DNA of 64,000 nucleotides. It comes from Sipunculus nudus. Taxonomy: Eukaryota; Annelida; Sipuncula; Golfingiida; Sipunculidae. The notes below the pieces were generated by a model. That model saw only the letters and a list, made by a program, of their open reading frames with translations, was not told the DNA's origin and ran no database searches. The position numbers and the translations under genes were made by a program. The stretch covers positions 23,981,019 through 24,045,018 of the forward strand of contig CM049306.1 in assembly GCA_026874595.1 (NCBI GenBank), read 5' to 3'. This document shows positions 1 to 11,594 of this stretch, piece by piece; positions within the stretch are counted from its first letter, which is position 1, and each line of letters begins with the position of its first letter.

Positions 1-1771
1 CTACCATGCCAAGAATTTGGTCACTAGGACATTCGAGATATTAATGAAAAACTTCATTTTTCCATTAAAAACCCATTGTTACACTTCAAGACTGCCTAAT
101 ATCAAAACCACTGATCTGACTTTAATCATAAATAATATACATATTTTTCATTCTCTATGCACATGCCAGAATGATGTCAGTATTGTGTAGTTGTTTTAAG
201 TTATGGGCCCAAACATAATGCACTTTGTAAAAAATCAAGAAATATATTTACTCCCTTAACAAGAGCATTGCTGAAGCTAGAGATTTTTTTGTCAGGGATG
301 TAACATTATTTAATCAAGATTCAATTGAATACCCAAAATTAGTTCTGAATTTTTCAAATTTTATTTAGTATAAATATAAAATTAGTTACTTAAATTTTGC
401 CCAACTGTGACCATGGCACGTTTGTTTCCCGTGAGCACTGTTGATATAATTTTCATATCATGCACACATAAGCATTTCAGCTTTTTAGTTTAGAAAGCTA
501 AAAAGAAATTGGCCAAAAATTGTAGCTTTTATTAATGTTTTTTATGAGACCCTGTCAGACTTTGGCTCTCTCCAGCCCCTCTTGAGTCACCTGTATGTTG
601 ACCTTGTTGACCTTTCATCAAATTATGCACGCTTGAGGCGAGGCATACATGGAATCCAGGCAGCTTATGGCAAGCCACAGTTGATCCAGGTGTCCAACCC
701 AACTCCTCTAGTAGTTTTAACCAAGAACATAACAAAAAACAATAAATTAATAAATTTTTATTGGTTTTTAATAACAAATTAAAGAAAAATAGAAAAGGAA
801 TTTGTTAGTTTATAATAACAGGAAATTAACTTGCAGTTACTGATGACATAAGAATCTTGTATCGATGGGTAGAATGTCACATATTCCAAATAACACCATG
901 CAGTCACCTATGGCATTTTTCAGTTCAATTTTAATGATAAAGAAGTAAATCATATTATTCATTACTAATCATTAGGGATCATATGAAGGAAATTAGACAA
1001 AGATGCAGTTGATAATATTAATCTAGATTCCTGCTGTGTCTAGTGTGTACAATGATGTGAAATTAGTCCAAAATGAATTTTTTACAGTTATTTTTTTTAA
1101 TATAAATAAAAGCCATAAAACCAGGTACTTATGATCATTATTTAAATGTGTGAATTTTGTATATTCTGGATTCTCAACATCATTGTTTGGTGAAAACTGA
1201 ATAAATTCCAGACATGGTGCAAATACTTTGTAATTGTATTTAAATACGAATATGATTTTGTACTCCATTATAAAATTTCTTGCATAAAGAATGGGAATTC
1301 AGGTAAAAATGAAAATATATGAATACTCATGCAAATACTTTCAAAATGTATTCATGAATGCATTCATGAATATATTCTTTAATATTATTTTAATAATCAT
1401 ATCAGTTATATTCCATTTTAAAAAATCATATGATTCTCTTATTATTTTTAATAAAAATTATATTTGGGACAATATTTGTATTTTTTTTAATAAATAGTTA
1501 AACTCTTATATTATATGTTCTGCTTATAAGTTATATGGCCAAGTCAAAATCTGTGTGACAATAGTACTCCATTTGTTAATAAAATAAATGAAATCAATCC
1601 TCTTCCCTGTCTCCAAAGGTACTATCAAAATCATACATAAGCTAAACAACAACAACTCATAATACAGCTTATATTTATTACCACACAAAACCAGCATGTG
1701 CCTCATTTCTAAATAATATTTTTTTATCATATATAACAGCTGAGCGTCGTGACCCATAGGTCCCTTGTTCT
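1..1771 (+). repeat. Family H1 element, old copy, 5' cut by the window edge
   Basis: Bases 1-600 follow the body of the complete H1 copy at 17366-19249 (for example the 'cttcaagactgcctaatatcaaaaccact' section and 'gaccatggcacg'). Bases 1738-1771 repeat the family's other end (gctgagcgtcgtgaccca, then taggtcccttgttc). The part between 600 and 1735 is too diverged to align by eye. It lies in the RGS12-like intron before exon a. Confidence 0.6.
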
Positions 1772-1974
1772 ATTTTGAAGCTTTCATGTGACTGTAATTT
1801 GAAGCACAACATATCTTCTCTGCAGTCTAATCTTCCATCACTGAATGAAACTTGAGTACTTGTGCGACAAATGCACATCTCCTTCACCTACTGGTACATT
1901 TAGTTAATTCTGTATTCCAGTCAACACAAAAAAAAGGGAAATTAGTGTTAATTCTACTTCTGTTAATATTTCAG

Positions 1975-2059
1975 TCAATGAAAAAGAGCAAATCAATTGC
2001 TGGGCCTGAGGAAGGAGGAAATGACGAGAAGCGAAGAAAGTCACTGCTGCCATGGAAAG
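1975..2059 (+). CDS. RGS12: RGS12-like exon a: basic linker
   Basis: The acceptor is TTTCAG at 1969-1974 and the donor GTAATT at 2060. Reading in phase 0 gives a lysine/arginine-rich linker containing KRRKSLLPWK. This resembles the segment that follows the RGS domain in RGS12/14. The exon ends in phase 1, matching the next exon. Confidence 0.8.
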
Positions 2060-5000
2060 GTAATTATCTTAAGGGTTTACTGGAATTGTCACAAAATGAT
2101 TTTAGCATCCTATATGGGACTTACAAAATAATATTTTGTATCATTATTCTGTATTGAAACCGAATGTTTTGTGAAACTGTTGTTTAAACATTTACTGGCT
2201 ACAGCCAAAAAATTCCCTTTAGATTGACAAGAATGCACGTACATTGATTTTAACCACATACCATGCCTCTCAGTCAAAGATTGTATAATCAAGCAGTATG
2301 GTGTTTCTCTAATTAAATTTGATTAACCGCCTCCTACAAAATTTAATTTAGTATGAACATCAGCTATATTCAAGTTTCTTCAACCATGCTAATTATTATT
2401 TGACCATTATCGTTGTCAAGTTTTCATTGATTTCTTATGTGCATGGTGTTTCACTATTTTGTTTACAGGGAAGTCAGCCAAAAAAGTCCCCAAAGTAAGA
2501 ACAGAACCAGACCTGAGAAAGGCTGAGGAAAGAAAGGATAATGATAAAGAGAACAACAACACTGAGCAGATAACTAATGCTTACACTGATAATGATAACA
2601 AGGTATGCAAATTATGGTTTTTATCAGATCATTATAATTAATGGAAACAGTTAAGGATCATAGTGACAGATATGAGATTAATCATAATTACACCTGTTGA
2701 ACACTTTGAGACTTAGTTAATCTTACTTGCAAAACATGAGATTTGAAAATCAAATATTGCTGAATGAACCAATGAACTCTGTGGCTATTTAACTTGATTG
2801 AGAATACTGCCACACTATCTTAGCCCTTGCTTTTAACATCTATAAAATTTCTAATATGTAATATTGAAGTGGCTGATGATGACTGTGTGATGAAGTTGAA
2901 AGCTGCTGCTCCAAAATTGTAAGTCCCTCGGTTGAGTCTCCAGGGACAGGATCCAACATATATAGATTGAGCCCTGGCTTGGTTTTATTTAAATGACTAT
3001 ATGTCCTGTAACAATGTGGCGGTTACCTGTGTATTATCTACCTGCTCCTAATTTTTTTCAGGACTCTGGAGATGGTGTTTACAGTAACCACAGCAACATC
3101 ATGCACGAGAACCAGAAGTTCTGTCGTGTCATCCTCCCTGATACATCCACCACTGTCATCTACGCCAAGGGTGGCCACAGTATCAGAGCTGCCGTTAAGA
3201 AATTGTGTGACCGACGAAATCTCAAGGTCCTGGCATTTGAAGTTTTCCCAGTCGGTTCAGACAAGGTAGCTTTTGTACTTCTTTCATCCCCTGCTAAATA
3301 TTAGGCTTGCTCAACTATGTAGGTATGATAGGAAAAAAGAAAAAACACTTAATGGCTCATCTTCTAATCATTAAACCAGTGGACTTTCCAGCCAGACAAC
3401 CTTCAACATGGGCTGTGTATAATGTTCCAGAATTTAAGTTAAACTTAAAACTTAAATATATATAATCCCTAATATTATTGACAAAATGCCTATTCAGTTT
3501 TATGTACTGACCATGTAGAATTAAAAAACTTTCCCTTTTAACTATATTTATTTTTATCGGACTGATCATATCAGATTAAGGCCATCTCACAAGATAGAGT
3601 AATGAGGCTGTCTGACATGATTACATCAAATACCAACAAATAGTGATAAAGTGATAGTATTGTGATCATCATGATGATATACAGGTGATGTTACTTCCAG
3701 GCTCTGGATCTGGACGAGGATATTTCGTCCTTGGGGTCTCAAGAAATCCAGGTCGAGAGAAGGGTTGTGTTCCGGGTCGATCTGCCCAATAGAAAGTCCA
3801 TAGGGATCAGGTCCAAGCCGGAGAAAACAATACAAGAGATCTTCAGGCCCATCCTGTACAAATACGGCTATAAATACGAAAACATGGTGGTCCATGTGGT
3901 GAGTGGTTTCAGAAACTAAATTTAGGTCAAAGGTGAAAGGTTAAGAGGTCAAAGCTTACAAAGTGGCCATGACATATATTTGTCCAAGCTTCCTTAGAAT
4001 GGGGGAGATTGATTTGGGTATGTCTGTCTGTCTGTCTGTCACGTTGCCGTTTACATATAATAACTTTCCTAAATATCTGATTTCATTCAAATTTTGGGTC
4101 ATTGATTGCTCTCATGCATATCTTGGTTGGGATTGGTTTTGGAGTGTCTGTCTGAAAATTTATTCTCACTAGCTCCAACACAAAAAAAATTGGTCCCAAT
4201 TCACACAAAAAATTATGACATTTGGAGACATCTTCAGGGAGCCATGAAAACTAAAACACATCTGCTATGGCATGTGGAGACATCTTCAGGCCAACATAAA
4301 ACTTAAACAGAAATTGAGAAGTGAGAAAGCAAGTATGAAGGACACCAAGAGGCAGAAGTTGGGGACATAAATTCCACGAAATTGCTTGTTTATTCTGACC
4401 TGCACTTAACTTTGATTTATGATGTGGAAAGATGCAGCAAAGTAGTATGGTGGTTTTAGTGGAGGTTACCCAGGTCATGAGTGTGATCCCAAAGTTGATA
4501 AATATTATCCATTCTATTAATTTAAATCTAAACCATACTCTTCTGATTAAAGCTTGCTTAAAATTTACCTCTATGCTAAAGCTGTCACATCTGATTGCAG
4601 TATTATAAAAAATTTGAACATTTTAAACGTTTTGTTTATATGTTTCTGTTTTATTTATCTGTAATGCCTATTATATTTGTGTATAAATATTTTTTATTCA
4701 GGCAGGGTCAAACGTGGCTCTAGACCCAGACACAAGACTTTCCACTATCAGTGGCCAGCGCATTTATGTTCAGAGTGCAGAAGACTTTTCAGGTGATAAC
4801 TTGTACTTACTGGAAAAATGTGAATGTTTCTGGATGACATTGTAGTGTCAGTGCATCCCAGTGAATGATGTGTGATCACACCTCTTACTAAACATAGAAG
4901 ATAATAGACTATGACGATTGATGTTGGTTCGACAATAGAAGCATATGGCCTATATATAGTACATGTTTATGTAGACCTCTCCACTTAACTTACTAAAAAT

Positions 5001-8000
5001 ATTTCCCTGGGGAATAGATAAAGTACAATATTCAAAGTATAATATTCAAAGTGTAACATATATCAGAAAAAGAAACTTCCATCGTCTTTCTTTTTGCTAT
5101 ATTTCATTTAACATTCTTCTAAAATAGCATATTTCAGAAATCATGACTATCTCCAATTAAAGATAAATAATGTTAAGGTATAATTATTCTTTTGTAAAAA
5201 TTGTACTAGTGAAGTTACACTGTATGATTTAGATGGTTTAGTATCTTATCAGTCTTTATTAATTCTTAATTCTGTGTATATAGTTAATAGCAGACTTAGA
5301 TACCTTGCATATGTACAGTAGATTTAAATTTATTGACCTGTCTTTGTTCTTAGATTATTTTTCTTGTAAGTCTACATAGATATTTAGTTATACAGGACTT
5401 TTGAGTCTTTCCAAAGGATTTGACAGACTTTGTAGGTTCTGTGCTACAAGGTGCTACTAATGAAAACCTAAGCACTGGGGTGTTTTCTAATAGTAACTCT
5501 TTCTTGAATATTGTCAGTCATTGTATGTAAGTATATTTGTATGTATGTGCAGCTTTGAACTTCTACACTGTATGACATTAAGGTGGTTTAAGCAGTGATT
5601 GCTCCAGCTACATGATGACATGCTCTGTGTAACACCAGATATTCTGTAAACATGCAGCCACATGTATCTACCAGGGTGATTTGTAAAAGCAGCTAATACT
5701 TGAAATACACACACACACACACTAAGAAACACAAGATTTATAATCTTCAGCACATAAAATGATCCAAATAGTCAAGTTAACATACTCATAAAGTATGCTC
5801 CCAACATTATTCTCAGTTTTATCTTGAAAGGGTGAATGATAATAGGAATTAAAAAATAAAAATAAACTGAAAGTTTTTTAATGAATAATGAAACATTAAA
5901 TATTTGTACATTTGGTAATGAAACTAAACTGAAACCACCTTGCTGGCATATTTTGTGAAGTAAGTTTTTGAATAAATCTGCTTGTTAGGTAACTCTGGTT
6001 TAAGTGCTGTTCTTGTAATTTAAATGTTGTCTTTTCTTCTACATCAAACAGGCAAGAAAAAGAAAGGTGAGAAAGGTAATAAACCTAACGATTAATCACT
6101 GATACATCAGAGGTGCTCCAGTTTGATGTTAGATCCATTATACTATCTGAAATTGTCAAGTAAATACAGCCTTAGTCCTGTTGATTGATTGTAATACCTA
6201 TCCTAAAATTCTCAGCTTCTTAGAGTGATGTACATGAGCAATAATGATTTTTGTGTAAAATATACAAAAGGTTTGTAAAATTATTGTTTATGCAAAATAT
6301 TTTATGTACATGCTTGTTTAACTTACTGCTTCAGTATAGTGATGGGTTTTACTGTTCAAACTGGAGCCACCTCGTCTTTACATGGGTTCTTGTTGGTGCA
6401 TATTATTTTGTTTCTTTCCCAGCATGATCCCACTTCCAATTCATGTGGCAGATAATCACGGGGTTGAGCATTCCATTAAACCCTAGAATCAGATTATATC
6501 TACTCTACCAAGAAATTTTATGAATGAAAGATGCATTTTTGTTTGGAAAGTTATTGTAATGCTCACTCCCTTGGTATGCCCAGCCTTTTCCTTGCATGAA
6601 AGTTGCATGTTCATATCGTGCATTTATGATTATATCTTACAGTTCAGTGTTGTTGCAGGAAAGATCTGATAAGCTTTTACACCTATCTCTTACATTTTGT
6701 TATTCATGCTTTATCGGTGCATTAGCCACAGTTACCACTTGGCTATTCCTGCAAGTGCCAAATTGATTTCAGATAAGCACTGAATAGGAGATCATTAAGA
6801 AATGATAACTTTCCTTCACATTTGTTTGCCTCAGCCAGGCAAAAATAGGAATAACATATACCTTGTTACAACTAAATTTGAGATGTATATTATTTTCAAG
6901 ATGAACAAATATGGTTGTAGAGGTGTTTTAGCTTCAGTGATCCACATAGCTTCATTGCACAGCTTGGGATATGTTTACTAGGCTTCATTATTCTTATTAG
7001 TGCAAGAATTTATATATTTATAGATTCCCCAAGCTGAGTAAGCATTAGATTTTATATGTAGTACAGAGTATGAGGGGTACTTTTATTTTATTTTGTTTTG
7101 TGTGAAATACATATTTTATTATTTATTACACATGACCAGCATTAAATAAGTTTGAAACTGAAAGTGATTTCAGCAACATGCAGTCAGGATTCAGTTTAAT
7201 AAGAACGTTTTTGTTTAAACCGACAAGTGGTACCAGTAGAGGACATTTGCATCCAGTGAAACATTCTGTGTTATAGACAACCCCTCATATCAGTGGTTAA
7301 GCCGTGATTTGTGGAAGCATAATGTACATTTAACAGTTTGACTTCTTATTATAAAATAACATCAACAATGCTAACCGCACAGTAATGTACATAATATGTA
7401 AATCCACATGTTTATTACCATAACCTGATAACATTTATAAACAAACTTTTAAAATTTAAAATTGTATTGGCTCAAAATAGCTTATCATTAACCAGTAACT
7501 GCCCAGAGGAACACTTAAGTACTCTCAAAATGGGCATCTAGAACTCATTTGGCTAAATTCTCAAATATATTGCCAATTTATTTTCAGTTTAAAATATTCC
7601 CCTTAACTTAAAGCAAACCCTTTGTGATAAATACTGAAAATCTTGTTAAGTGACAAAAGCTGAGCAAGATGAAGCCTGTAATGTAAAGAGTGCCTGAAAT
7701 CCCAAATTAACCTAAACAGTGAAGGGTTAAGTTGTACCAGTTTTCAGTTAATAAAAAAATGCTTCAAGTACTTTAAGAAGATGATATACATGTACAATTA
7801 AAGATTATCATGTCAGTGACACAGTGACTGATATATTTATGTTATGTTCTTGTTTTATAACTCTAAACCTCATACATATAGATATGAAATTCCAGATATT
7901 TTACTCTCAGTTTCACTTATTCAGATCATCTGGGAATTTAATATAAAGTATATTTCTGTGGATAAATACTTCTATGGTTTTAACAGTTATTGATACCTTT

Positions 8001-11000
8001 AACCAGTTTCAATTAAGATATACAAAAGTGCCTGTTGATTAAACTGATAGATTTGTTTGTAAATGTAACAACATTGTGTTTCAGAATGGGGTCTTGGAAC
8101 ACACAGGTTTGGATTCAACAAGCCGCCTATTCCAAAGAAGCAGTTTGTCCCCCTTACCCTGGGTTCAACAGATGAATCGGCCAATCAGATGTTAAAAGAT
8201 ATGCTGGAGGGCAAGAACGAGGCCACTCGGCACTTTGACAATGAGGGTATCCTGGATCCAGAATCACTCAGTGTAAGTGTCTATATATTTAAAAAGTTTT
8301 ATGTACAAAAGTAGTTGGATCGGTCTCTGCACAATTTTCTTTTTAAGGATAGGTCCATGACATATGGCTCGCAGTTCCTATTGAATTAGGGAGAAGGAGA
8401 CCTAATGATAAGATTTCAGGTTTTATATGTACAGGGCTAGCAAAAATCCATCATTCATAATCTGTGGTTAAGAAATAAGAGTGAATAACTCGGGTTCACC
8501 ATGCTGTTTTTTGCTTAGAACCAAATGGTTATTCTTCATCTCTGATGTCTAATGGCTCCACCCTTTCATATTCCCATTGTTAGCATTTTCCCCCCAGTCT
8601 GTTGATATTGTAGAATTATTCAGCACAGCCTGTGGTTCAGTGGTTTGCTACAGTTCAGCAAAGTTAAACTGTAAATACACCATAAGTGAGGAATAACATT
8701 CTTGAAAGTAATGTTTAAATTTGATCACAAGATGCCAGTTTATAATGTACTGTCTTATAGCCATGTATGTGTGACCAGTGTATTAGGCTGTACCTATAGC
8801 CTTGTATATGTGACCAGCATATCAGACTGTACCTCTAGCCATGTATGAGTGACCAGGGTATCAGACGGTATACCTATAGCCATGTGTGTCTGACCAGGGT
8901 ATCACACCGTATCTATAGCCATGTATAAGTGACCAGCATATCAGACCATACCTATACCATGTGTGTCTGACCAGTGTATCAGACAGTAACTATAGCCATG
9001 TGTGTCTGACCAGGGTATCATACCGTATCTATAGCCATGTATAAGTGACCAGCATATCAGACCATACCTATACCATGTATGTGTGACCAGCGTATCAGAC
9101 CGTAACTATAGCCATGTGTGTCTGACCAGGGTATCACACTGTATCTATAGCCATGTATAAGTGACCAGCATATCAGACCATACCTATACCATGTATGTGT
9201 GACCAGCGTATCAGACCGTACCTGCACAGTTTACAGGTGGCGGTTAAGGCGCTGGGAGATGAACAGGTCTGTTTCCTGCTAAGCAGTTCGAGATTGACTG
9301 CTATAGTCTCATTACTGACCAACATCCTAAAATACTTTGAAATCTCATTGTGTTGAAGTTAGTGGTACCAACATAAAGCTTTGATGCTCTGAGGTTCAGT
9401 ACAAATTAAGTTTACTTGGATACATTTTTAAATAAATTTTTGAAAGAAGAAAGCCTAATTCCTAAACTTGTCCAAACCAAACCTAAAACTCCACTGAGTT
9501 TGACCAAATAAAATTCTGAAATGATATATATATAATCTTTGGTTTATACTGAAAGACTGACAACGTGTTAAAATACACTGAATTTTACAGCCATGGTGTA
9601 TATATTACTTTTTTAGGGTGTAAACATTTATTTGTTACATTTCTATTTTATATTTAAGCCTCATATCTGAGATTTAAATGAAATAAGTAACCTCACATTT
9701 CAAGTAAAAATGAACATAAATTTCTCATTTCTGCATTTCTTCCTAGGTTCATGAAGAAAAGAATGGCAAGTTCCTTGGATTTGTCAGAAGAAATTCTTGG
9801 AATGAGAAGGACAAAACCAAGGTGAAGGTCAAACCTCGACCTCAGACGATCAGTAGCCGACCTCGTCCTGGCAGGAGAGGGGCTGACCCTCAAGGCATGT
9901 GACTGTTCTCTCTTACCCACAAAGCACTGGAGCATCAACTACATCACATTTCCACATACCAGATAAATCTTTTTTGTGTAAATGAGAGCTTAGTTATTTT
10001 AAAAGTAAGGAGGAAATGAGTAGTATACAGGATAGTGGTTAAAAGGTATAGGAATATAAAGTTGAAGGTTCTCAGCATAAATTTTGCCAAAATGTGGAAA
10101 TTTTATCCACACTGTACTCTAGATTCTCTGTTAAATCTAAATTACAAATTCAGATATCTTTGTTGTTCCAAGTGCTTTATATGGATGACCTTATAGCTAA
10201 ATTATGACACAATGTTATTATTACATGGTTATCTTCATCATCAGTCAACTGACAGTGCCACCTACAGGCCATTTCAAGATCTGTTTCAGTTATCAAACAA
10301 AAGTCCAGAGAGATTCTAATGAGTCAGTGTAGTATTTGAACAAGTAAACAAAAATTTTGATGTTTTAGTTAAATATAATCTAGAAATAAGTAAATGAATA
10401 CACAACAAACATTTCAACTTGTGAATTTTATCATTACAGAAGAAAGGTTGATTGAGCTGCTGACCAGAGCACAAAGCCATCGTCTGGATGACCAGCGAGG
10501 CCTGACGGCCAAGGATCTGGAGCTACCAGACTTCTTGAAGAAAGAGGACGAGGATGAAGACGCAGCATCTGAGCAGGCATCAGAGGGCGCTAGTGAAACC
10601 CAGTCAGTCAGAAGCATGGAGAGCAAAGGTGAAGAACGAGGCTCGCAGATGTCACTGAACTTCGGCACAGTAGAAGCGAGCACGTTTGATAATGCATTTA
10701 TTAAAGAGTCAAGTATCCGCACAGGTTTACAAACCAAATACATGTCCCCTGGCGGCTTATCAGAAATCTCACAGATCTCTCATGTGGATCAGAGCTTTAC
10801 TGATGACGGGTTCTTGCCATCGGTAGCGGATGCTAATGATTATTTCTGTCCTGAACAAAGCAGCCATATCGGACTGAATGATACAGATTTACAAGAACTT
10901 GAAAATGAACTTAGTAGTGGCCCTTCATATCATGCATATAGGGACCATCCAAAACCTGCACCAAGATCAGAGTACAGATCAGGGTGTGATATTGATCAGA

Positions 11001-11497
11001 GAGAAGGGCAAAGGACTGATATGTGTGATGATGAAAATAGACAGCCAGCTAATAGGACTTATGTTGTACGTCATGCATGGCAAGACGGTGCTGTGGGAAA
11101 AGACTTAACAGACATGGGTAGTGGTACGCCAGTCCTTCCATCTCCGCCGCCGTCATGGCAGGGTAGTTTGGAAGACTTGGAAGAAATTCCTACCGACATC
11201 CCTCCTGTGCCTCTAGTCGTGCCAAGACGAAGCCCTGTTAAAGAAAGGCTGAACTTGAATCACCCTCCCCGTGCCCCACCCCCTTATCGTCCTCGATCTA
11301 CAATGTCACTGCCACTTCCATCCCTGTCAGATCAGTCTGATAATCCTGCTCCATCACCCAGCACTCATGATATCATCATCGACGCTGAAAGCCCCGCCCC
11401 CACACCACACTCTGTAGATAGTGAAAACTGTACATCACATGACCAACAAGATGGTACAAGTGAAGACGGCGAGCCTGCTCAAGTTAGCTATGTTTAA
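1975..11497 (+). CDS. RGS12: RGS12-like regulator of G-protein signalling, 3' half (partial)
   Basis: Nine exons join in frame with canonical acceptors: 1975-2059, 2469-2602, 3062-3265, 3701-3898, 4702-4792, 6052-6075 (or 6066), 8085-8272, 9747-9894 and 10440-11497. They give 2130 coding bases, 709 residues plus stop. The order is a basic KRRKSLLPWK linker, two Ras-binding domains in tandem (FCRVILPD... and VVFRVDLPNRKS...), a linker, and a GoLoco motif (EERLIELLTRAQSHRLDDQR). It ends in an acidic, then proline-rich tail. Two RBDs plus one GoLoco occur together only in RGS12 and RGS14. Known family role: GTPase activation of Gi-class alpha subunits, GDP-dissociation inhibition through GoLoco, and scaffolding of Ras/Raf. 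The long tail ending in -SYV favours RGS12 over RGS14. The RGS domain and everything upstream must lie before this window; I found no further exon between 1 and 1974. Confidence 0.9.
2469..2602 (+). CDS. RGS12: RGS12-like exon b: charged linker
   Basis: The acceptor TTTACAG ends at 2468 and the donor GTATGC starts at 2603. The exon encodes a highly charged, probably disordered linker (KDNDKENNNTEQ...) between the RGS region and the first Ras-binding domain. It runs from phase 1 to phase 0. Confidence 0.8.
3062..3265 (+). CDS. RGS12: RGS12-like exon c: first Ras-binding domain
   Basis: The acceptor TTTTTTCAG ends at 3061 and the donor GTAGCT starts at 3266. It encodes 68 residues with the ubiquitin-like RBD core: FCRVILPDTSTTV, a YAKGGHSIRAAVKKLCDRR helix region and LKVLAFEVFPV. 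It is phase 0 at both ends and is the best-conserved stretch for family assignment. Confidence 0.9.
3701..3898 (+). CDS. RGS12: RGS12-like exon d: end of RBD1 and start of RBD2
   Basis: The acceptor TTACTTCCAG ends at 3700 and the donor GTGAGT starts at 3899. The exon encodes 66 residues. ALDLDEDISSL closes the first Ras-binding domain and VVFRVDLPNRKSIGIRSK opens the second. Both ends are phase 0, so exons c and d are symmetric modules. Confidence 0.88.
4702..4792 (+). CDS. RGS12: RGS12-like exon e: end of RBD2
   Basis: The acceptor TATTCAG ends at 4701 and the donor GTGATA starts at 4793. It encodes AGSNVALDPDTRLSTISGQR and the rest of the second Ras-binding domain, ending in phase 1 inside a glycine codon. 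Confidence 0.85.
4793..6051 (+). other. RGS12-like intron, no recognised element
   Basis: AT-rich sequence with a short CA run near 5708. I see no open reading frame of interest and no copy of the repeat families found elsewhere in the window. Confidence 0.5.
6052..6075 (+). CDS. RGS12: RGS12-like microexon with two usable donors
   Basis: After ACATCAAACAG the exon runs 15 nt (donor GTGAGA at 6067) or 24 nt (donor GTAATA at 6076). Both choices keep the frame, from phase 1 to phase 1, and encode GKKKK or GKKKKGEK. It adds a short lysine patch just after the second RBD. No other in-frame exon was found in the 3.3 kb between exons e and g, and the phase chain also closes without it, so it may be optional. 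Confidence 0.6.
6076..8084 (+). other. RGS12-like intron, no recognised element
   Basis: About 2 kb of AT-rich intron after the microexon. No repeat-family copy, conserved exon or RNA gene is apparent. Confidence 0.5.
8085..8272 (+). CDS. RGS12: RGS12-like exon g: linker
   Basis: The acceptor GTGTTTCAG ends at 8084 and the donor GTAAGT starts at 8273. It encodes EWGLGTHRFGFNKPPIPKK and a 40-residue acidic segment (LKDMLEGKNEATRHFDNEGILDP). The exon runs from phase 1 to phase 0. The reading frame is fixed by both junctions; the other frames contain stops. Confidence 0.85.
8273..9746 (+). other. RGS12-like intron with minisatellite and candidate cassette microexon
   Basis: This phase-0 intron holds a 39-bp minisatellite (8761-9229). 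Directly after it is an exon-like segment at 9237-9266, flanked by TTTACAG and GTCTGT. That segment is 30 nt long, open in phase 0 (VAVKALGDEQ), and would insert ten residues without shifting the frame. The polypyrimidine tract is weak, so this is a candidate only. Confidence 0.4.
8761..9229 (+). repeat. Intronic minisatellite, about 39-bp unit, three-unit higher order
   Basis: About twelve copies of a unit like ccatgtatgtgtgaccagcg + tatcagaccgtacctatag. Variants recur in a fixed order: 'catgtgtgtctgaccagggt' units start at 8881, 8997 and 9113, exactly 116 bp apart, giving a three-monomer higher-order repeat (39+38+39). Confidence 0.9.
9747..9894 (+). CDS. RGS12: RGS12-like exon h, ending at a GC donor
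   Basis: The acceptor CTTCCTAG ends at 9746. The exon encodes VHEEKNGKFLGFVRRNSW and a basic KVKVKPRPQTISSRPRPGRR stretch. The only in-frame exit is AAG|GCATGT at 9894/9895, a GC donor, which joins the next exon to create GAA GAA AGG TTG. Reading on would hit a stop at 9901. Confidence 0.8.
9895..10439 (+). other. GC-AG intron
   Basis: The 5' end reads GCATGT after AAG and the 3' end reads TCATTACAG. No GT donor in the neighbourhood joins the flanking exons in the frame that gives the GoLoco motif. GC-AG introns are a known minor class handled by the major spliceosome. Confidence 0.75.
10440..11497 (+). CDS. RGS12: RGS12-like terminal exon: GoLoco and proline-rich tail
   Basis: The acceptor TCATTACAG ends at 10439. 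The exon starts with the GoLoco motif EERLIELLTRAQSHRLDDQR. Its DDQR ending supplies the arginine that reaches the nucleotide pocket of Gi-alpha in known structures. Then follow an acidic run (KEDEDEDAASE), a serine-rich region, and a proline-rich segment with PPVPLVVPRRSP (SH3-ligand-like) and APPPYRP (PPxY WW-ligand). The protein ends in VSYV, a class I PDZ ligand pattern (S/T-x-V). The apparent upstream ATG at 10394 is intronic. Confidence 0.9.
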
Positions 11498-11584
11498 TCA
11501 TACACCAGAATAATGCCAAGATGCTTGTTATCTAAATATAGTTTTGTCTGTTTTGAAGGAAACTCAAAATGAAATATCATGCAT

Positions 11585-11594
11585 AATAAATAAA
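11585..11594 (+). terminator. Proximal polyadenylation signal, RGS12-like gene
   Basis: Two overlapping AATAAA hexamers lie about 90 nt after the stop codon. Confidence 0.5.

Noticed and set aside
10394-10439. ATG-initiated start of the 367-residue open frame containing GoLoco
   Set aside because: The first 15 codons are intron. The acceptor at 10438-10439 and the upstream exon at 9894 give a continuous frame, and the GoLoco motif begins at the junction.
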